From the NCBI GenBank assembly GCA_021160705.1, contig JAGHBZ010000183.1, positions 1-10,648 of the forward strand: a DNA stretch of 10,648 nt. The letters are read 5' to 3'. A program made the translations under genes and the position numbers. This DNA is from Candidatus Sumerlaeota bacterium. GTDB taxonomy: Bacteria; Sumerlaeota; Sumerlaeia; MWCT01; JAGHBZ01. Numbering within the stretch: the stretch's first letter is position 1; each line of letters starts with the position of its first letter. Below the pieces are notes generated by a model. It made no database searches. It saw only the letters and a list, made by a program, of their open reading frames with translations, and had not been told where the DNA came from. Positions 6,735 to 10,648 of this stretch are shown here, one piece after another.

Positions 6735-8849
6735 ATGATAAATCTTGCCTGTGCATTGGCTATTGTTGTGGCGGTGCTGGGGGTCGCTACACTCCTGCCG
6801 TATTTGAGAAAATATAACTACTTCATTCAGGATAAGCACACACAACCGGATGTAACTCAAATTATGTGGATAATTGGGCTTCAGGGAGCTCTTGGATTTG
6901 GTGTCTCCTGCACGGCTCTTCTCATATTAGGGTGTGTAGGATTTATTTCGCAGCTGGAATTGATAGGATTCACCAGCGTCTTTGCAATACTATTCATTGT
7001 TCAGAAACTCAGCTCCACTTTGAGCCATAAGAAACAGGCTTACTCTGACGCATCAACAAATATCCAGCCACCAGCTTCAAGAAAAAACTTGCTATCACTA
7101 CTCAGTATTCACAACCTTGCACTGGTAATTTTCAGTGCAGGTGTTATCGTGCTGCTGTGGGTCACGATGGTTCCAGTGATTGAGATTGACGACATCACGT
7201 ATCATTTATCTGTCCCCAAAGCTTACTTCAACGAAGGAAAGATTTTCCCGATTCCTTTAAATGCACACTCTAACTGGACACTTCTTTCTGAAATGAGTTA
7301 TCTGTGGGCATTTGGGTTACATCCACAGAGCGTTATCACGCCGAAACTTCTTGAACTTATACGATGTATCCTGCTTGCAATGCTGGTGGCAGGGTTTTCG
7401 GGCTGGCTCTACAAAAAAAAGGTCGGGCTGGTCTGTGGTACGTTGGTTTTGCTCTTTGAAGAAATTTCGCGCTGGGGTACGCTATCGCACACTGACGCGG
7501 GTCAGGCACTATTCTTATTCGCGGGTATAGCCCTCATAGGTAAATGGTTTCATCACTCAGCCACCATTCACCAATCACCAGCAACCAGCCACCAGCAACC
7601 AGTAATGTTAATATACGGCTCTATGCTTTTAGGGTTTGGGGTTGCTGTCAAATTTACCGCAGGCGCAATATTTTCTGCGACAGTTGTCTCTTGGCTACTC
7701 ACACGACTCTTATACAGAGGGTTCGCTCCACAACACAAACTCTCTCTCCCGCAACTCCTGAAAGAAATGATATTGCTCCTCTTCCCGGCACTGCTGGTCC
7801 TCTCGCCCTGGCTGATAAAAAATGCTATCATTACTGGTGACCCATTTTATCCGTTTCTTTACTCTATCTTTCCTATAAAAGAGGATTTCCTTATTCCGCT
7901 TAATGATTTCCTGAAATCTGCGGTACACTTTGACAGATACTTTGATTTCAGTGAGCTAAATCTCAAACAATTCATCACACATCTTCACATAATTGTATCC
8001 AACGCACGGATAACAAATGTAAACGGTTTTTTATTTCTTTTTCCACTGGGGGTGCTGTTTCTAATCCTGAATAAAGAATTCAGGGTATCCGTGAGGCAAG
8101 ACGCAAACGCTATGACTACTCCAGATTCTCCAATAAAGCTCATTATTCGTGAGAAAGAGCAAAGTATTACCTCATCTTCTCAACATCTCACTGATTATAA
8201 CGCAACTAAAATTTTTCTGGTACTTACCACACTGTTTACTATTCCCTTTTTTCTTCGTTCTCCATACTGGCGATTTTTTATCGGGATTTATCCGGTAGCG
8301 ATAATCCTGTTTGTTGGTGAGGTGTATCTTTTCCTCTCGTCAGGAAAAATCAGATGGCTCGCAGAAGTGTTCTGTGCCGCACTACTCATTTACTTCTCTC
8401 TCCACTTTGTCGGCTATAATAGGTTTAATCGCCCACATTTCCGTATAGCCGAGTTACCGCCTTACTACCCCACACTGACACCATCAGCAGAGCAATACTA
8501 TTATGAGAGGTTTCAACCCTCAATAAAAATCATCAGGCGAGTCAATGCTACTTTGAGTCCCCGTGATAGATTGCTCGCAAGCTACACACACCAGACACTC
8601 CCACTCCTTTCAGTTCGTTTTATACCAAATGCACCTATGACCTCCAGAGAGGCAATTACTACATTAGTTGCACAGGGAAAAACCGCTGAAGAAATCGCTC
8701 AATGGATGAATAAATACCACATCACTCACATTCTTACTGAGGAATCCCTGGATTCAGGCACCGCAAAAACTTTCCAGAACAATTACCTCAAACTACTCTG
8801 GCAGGACCCCAACTCCCCAGCAAAACTATATTGGTTTAAGGGATATTAG
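6735..8849 (+). CDS. multi-pass membrane protein, ArnT/PMT-type glycosyltransferase-like
   Basis: 704-residue integral membrane protein resembling GT-C fold glycosyltransferases (PMT/ArnT, GT39/GT83-like), which transfer sugars from polyprenyl-phosphate donors to lipids, glycans or proteins on the outer face of the cytoplasmic membrane. The decisive motif is IDDITYHL (151-158), with an acidic pair in the first large external loop after a membrane helix, as in the catalytic D/E of this group. Also typical are HTDAGQALF (252-260), GVAVKFTAG (302-310), PWLIKNAIITGDPFYPF (358-374) and SPYWRFFIGIYP (509-520). I estimate about 11-13 membrane helices up to about residue 560, then a soluble C-terminal part (about 570-704). 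Two hydrophilic low-complexity loops lie at about 95-120 and 272-291, the second encoded by a heptanucleotide repeat, and a third Ser/Thr-rich loop lies at about 451-490. The ATG at 6735 lacks a clear Shine-Dalgarno. Donor and acceptor cannot be told from sequence. Confidence 0.75.
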   Translation: MINLACALAIVVAVLGVATLLPYLRKYNYFIQDKHTQPDVTQIMWIIGLQGALGFGVSCTALLILGCVGFISQLELIGFTSVFAILFIVQKLSSTLSHKKQAYSDASTNIQPPASRKNLLSLLSIHNLALVIFSAGVIVLLWVTMVPVIEIDDITYHLSVPKAYFNEGKIFPIPLNAHSNWTLLSEMSYLWAFGLHPQSVITPKLLELIRCILLAMLVAGFSGWLYKKKVGLVCGTLVLLFEEISRWGTLSHTDAGQALFLFAGIALIGKWFHHSATIHQSPATSHQQPVMLIYGSMLLGFGVAVKFTAGAIFSATVVSWLLTRLLYRGFAPQHKLSLPQLLKEMILLLFPALLVLSPWLIKNAIITGDPFYPFLYSIFPIKEDFLIPLNDFLKSAVHFDRYFDFSELNLKQFITHLHIIVSNARITNVNGFLFLFPLGVLFLILNKEFRVSVRQDANAMTTPDSPIKLIIREKEQSITSSSQHLTDYNATKIFLVLTTLFTIPFFLRSPYWRFFIGIYPVAIILFVGEVYLFLSSGKIRWLAEVFCAALLIYFSLHFVGYNRFNRPHFRIAELPPYYPTLTPSAEQYYYERFQPSIKIIRRVNATLSPRDRLLASYTHQTLPLLSVRFIPNAPMTSREAITTLVAQGKTAEEIAQWMNKYHITHILTEESLDSGTAKTFQNNYLKLLWQDPNSPAKLYWFKGY
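7064..7077 (+). repeat. two further heptamer-like units in an upstream loop
   Basis: CCAGCCA followed by CCAGCTT lies in the segment encoding another hydrophilic loop (about residues 110-115) of the same membrane protein. The first unit is identical to one in the longer array at 7557-7605. With only two units, chance is possible. Confidence 0.35.
7557..7605 (+). repeat. heptanucleotide tandem repeat inside the glycosyltransferase-like gene
   Basis: Seven consecutive 7-bp units: TCAGCCA, CCATTCA, CCAATCA, CCAGCAA, CCAGCCA, CCAGCAA, CCAGTAA, roughly CCAGCMA. Units 4-6 are the best preserved, so CACCAGCAACCAG also reads as a 14-bp direct repeat (7576-7588 and 7590-7602). It encodes a Gln/Ser/Thr/Pro/His-rich loop, about residues 275-291, between two membrane helices. 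Because 7 is not a multiple of 3, only gain or loss of three units keeps the frame. Confidence 0.8.
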
Positions 8850-8968
8850 AAGTTATAATCTGCAATCAGAATCACTGAAGTTGATGGCTTTGAGTCTACA
8901 GTTTTTCTGCGGAAGTCCTGAGCGTTAATGCAAGCGACTCAACCGGAATAGGGAGTTATAAGTAAAAG
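8850..8968. other. convergent spacer with only a weak stem
   Basis: 119 bases between two converging stop codons. An imperfect stem (ACTG-A-AG pairing with CT-A-CAGT, 8874-8902) followed by TTTTT (8902-8906) could end the upstream + strand transcript, but it has only six paired positions broken by an A-A mismatch. Nothing better is visible on either strand. Confidence 0.3.
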
Positions 8969-10648
8969 TTATTTTTTTCGTTTCTGTTGTGCAATGGCTT
9001 TTTTAATTCGGTGTTTCTGTTGTGCGACGGCTTTTTTAATTCGGTTGACGTGTCCTCTGCCAAGTCCCTTTACTTCGCATCCCAGCTCAAAATAGCGTCG
9101 GATTTTTTCATCGTCAAGGATACCAAAACAGTCAATAATGGCAGCGGGCTTTCCAATCATACGCACCACTTCATCTGGATTAAGCTCAAGATACTGTTTG
9201 TGCCGAACAGCAAAAATTACAGCGTCTGCTCCTTTGAGGGCGGATTTCAGGTCGGGGTTGATACGCAGATTCACCAATTTCTCCTGGTTCCTGAAAAAGC
9301 GGGCAAGACTATATCCTTTAGCCGGGTAGGTATCCTGTTTTTCGAATTCCCACCAGTGCCGTACATAAGGGTCGTGGACTCTGACCTCTGCACCCATCTC
9401 AGTAAGTCGGCGCACAATTACCTCAGAACCACTGTAACGTGTATCGCCGACGTCCTCTCTGTAGGAGGCGCCGAGAACAAGCACATCCGCCGCAGCTACC
9501 GAGCGACCCATATTCCGAAGTGCGTCTCTGGTCAGCTGTCCGACCCGGAGTCCGCGTGTATCATTAATGTTAATTGCCAGCGGTGTAATCTTAAATATGG
9601 AATCTTCCCAGCCGAGAATATGCTTATACGCCCAGACACCTAATCCACCATCCTTGGGCAGACAATACCCTCCAATCCCTGGACCCGGAAAGATTATATT
9701 GCTATGAGTTGGTCTGACCTTGATGGCATTGATGACCTTAATCAGGTCAACGCCGTTACGTTCAGCAAACACACTCCATTCATCCAGAAACGCCAGAATA
9801 GTTGCACGATAACTGTTTTCAACAATCTTGGCTGTCTCTGATTCAATTGGTCGGTCAAGAACGGTCAACGGATAATCTTTGGTGTTCAGGACTTCATTGA
9901 GGAATTTCACCACACGTCGTTTTGCCTTTTCATTTATCCCGCTGCAGACACGCCAGAAGTCTCTAATACTGCTCACATAATTTTTGCCCGGCATCACACG
10001 CTCGTAACTATGCGCAAGCAGAGGTTCTTTCTTGATATTGCGGCGTTCAAATATCTTTTTCATAATAGGATACGCTACATGCTCGGTTGTGCCGGGAGCC
10101 ACTGTCGTCTCTATAAGAACCAGAGCCTCAGGTGGTATACGCTCGGCAATGGTATAAAATGATTTTTCAAGTGCTTCCATCTCAGTCCGTCCAGTGCTCA
10201 GGTCGCCGAGAGATTCTTTCAGATAATCACATTGAACATCTACCACCACGACGTCGGCTAATTTCAGTGCATCTTCGTGGAAAGTGGCAATAAGCGTCTT
10301 CTTCTCCAGTACACAACGCCGAATCATAGGCTCAACCTCCGGGTCTTCAGCTTTAACAGGAGAGAGACCCCGATTAAGCAGAGGGATTTTCCAGTAGCTT
10401 CTTACTGAAGGGCGTTGCATTCCGATAACGAATTTTCCGGGGCGTCCTTTTTTGTCTACGCTGTCCGCTATCACAGCTGCCATAACTGCACCCACAAACC
10501 CTACACCTACAACGACCACAATCTCACGTCCCTGTGCTCGCTGGCGTTTTACCAGCGCACTCAGGCGTTGATATTCTTTTTTGTAATCTTCCGCAGTGGG
10601 GAGACGAAACTTTTCTCCTTCTGGACTTATAGAGTATTGTTCACTCAT
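8969..10648 (-). CDS. nucleotide-sugar dehydrogenase (UDP-glucose/UDP-ManNAc dehydrogenase family), start at window edge
   Basis: 559 residues, cytoplasmic; the family oxidises the C6 alcohol of a UDP- or GDP-sugar to a uronate in two NAD-dependent steps, feeding surface polysaccharide synthesis. Seen: a Rossmann motif GVGFVG (48-53), ETTVAPGTTE (180-189), SYERVMPG (214-221), ESETAKIVENSYRAT (269-283, conserved Lys274 and Asn278) and GPGIGGYCLPKD (322-333) with catalytic Cys329. The C-terminal substrate-binding domain shows GASYREDVGDTR (393-404), where Arg397 replaces the usual Lys, and EVRVHDPYV (421-429). It is longer than the usual 390-440 residues: an N-terminal extension of about 40 charged residues precedes the Rossmann fold, and a basic tail holds an 11-residue tandem repeat. 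The ATG is the last three bases of the window, so a longer N-terminus and its ribosome site cannot be judged. It could be WecC-, TviB- or Ugd-like; the substrate is not assignable by eye. Confidence 0.88.
   Translation of the reverse strand: MSEQYSISPEGEKFRLPTAEDYKKEYQRLSALVKRQRAQGREIVVVVGVGFVGAVMAAVIADSVDKKGRPGKFVIGMQRPSVRSYWKIPLLNRGLSPVKAEDPEVEPMIRRCVLEKKTLIATFHEDALKLADVVVVDVQCDYLKESLGDLSTGRTEMEALEKSFYTIAERIPPEALVLIETTVAPGTTEHVAYPIMKKIFERRNIKKEPLLAHSYERVMPGKNYVSSIRDFWRVCSGINEKAKRRVVKFLNEVLNTKDYPLTVLDRPIESETAKIVENSYRATILAFLDEWSVFAERNGVDLIKVINAIKVRPTHSNIIFPGPGIGGYCLPKDGGLGVWAYKHILGWEDSIFKITPLAININDTRGLRVGQLTRDALRNMGRSVAAADVLVLGASYREDVGDTRYSGSEVIVRRLTEMGAEVRVHDPYVRHWWEFEKQDTYPAKGYSLARFFRNQEKLVNLRINPDLKSALKGADAVIFAVRHKQYLELNPDEVVRMIGKPAAIIDCFGILDDEKIRRYFELGCEVKGLGRGHVNRIKKAVAQQKHRIKKAIAQQKRKK
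8981..9046 (-). repeat. 33-bp tandem duplication at the 3' end of the sugar dehydrogenase gene
   Basis: The segments 8981-9013 and 9014-9046 match at 30 of 33 bases. In protein terms the C-terminus reads RIKKAVAQQKH then RIKKAIAQQKR (residues 536-546 and 547-557), followed by KK. The unit is a whole number of codons, so the frame is kept. The result is a strongly basic tail of about 24 residues. Confidence 0.9.

Noticed and set aside
6528..6860. 110-codon minus-strand frame across the spacer and the start of the membrane protein gene
   Set aside because: It has no ribosome site or recognisable domain and overlaps the first membrane helix of a well-supported gene.
8874..8906. Possible rho-independent terminator after the membrane protein gene
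   Set aside because: The stem has only six pairs with a mismatch and mixed base content; the T-run alone is not enough.
8987..9643. 218-codon open frame on the + strand opposite the sugar dehydrogenase gene
   Set aside because: It lies wholly antisense to a gene with clear catalytic motifs, starts inside the 33-bp duplication and shows no protein-like features.

Overview
The window looks like chromosomal DNA from an uncultivated or little-studied Gram-negative bacterium. An outer-membrane efflux protein and a secreted protein with a short leader imply a double membrane. The housekeeping genes are clearly bacterial, and base composition looks intermediate by eye. The DUF433-RNase H fusion and the style of the TolC-like and sugar-dehydrogenase proteins remind me of Planctomycetota, Omnitrophota and related lineages. 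That is a low-confidence impression which a marker-gene search should settle.

Left part (1-3838, all + strand): a TolC-family outer-membrane channel, then a 239-residue protein joining a DUF433-type DNA-binding-like domain to a type I RNase H domain with all four acidic catalytic residues, then seryl-tRNA synthetase (serS). The last two are 28 bp apart and probably co-transcribed. The TolC-like gene is 90 bp upstream and may be separate.

Middle (3839-6527): a 265-bp convergent gap with no convincing gene, then aspartate kinase (lysC) on the minus strand. lysC contains an internal, near-perfect Shine-Dalgarno plus ATG that would yield a separate ACT-domain beta subunit, as known for some other aspartokinases. 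An AT-rich 303-bp divergent spacer separates lysC from a secreted or membrane-anchored protein of unknown family with a plausible NlpC/P60- or CHAP-like Cys-His site.

Right part (6528-10648): a large multi-pass membrane protein of the ArnT/PMT glycosyltransferase type, carrying a heptanucleotide tandem repeat inside its coding sequence. It converges on a nucleotide-sugar (UDP-hexose-type) dehydrogenase on the minus strand, whose 3' end has a 33-bp tandem duplication and whose start codon is the last three bases of the window. Both fit cell-surface polysaccharide metabolism, though nothing in the window ties them into one pathway.

I see no tRNA, rRNA, CRISPR array, insertion sequence or clear riboswitch. 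Most of the window is ordinary. The points most worth a second look are the internal lysC start, the DUF433-RNase H fusion, the secreted Cys-His protein and the two in-gene tandem repeats.
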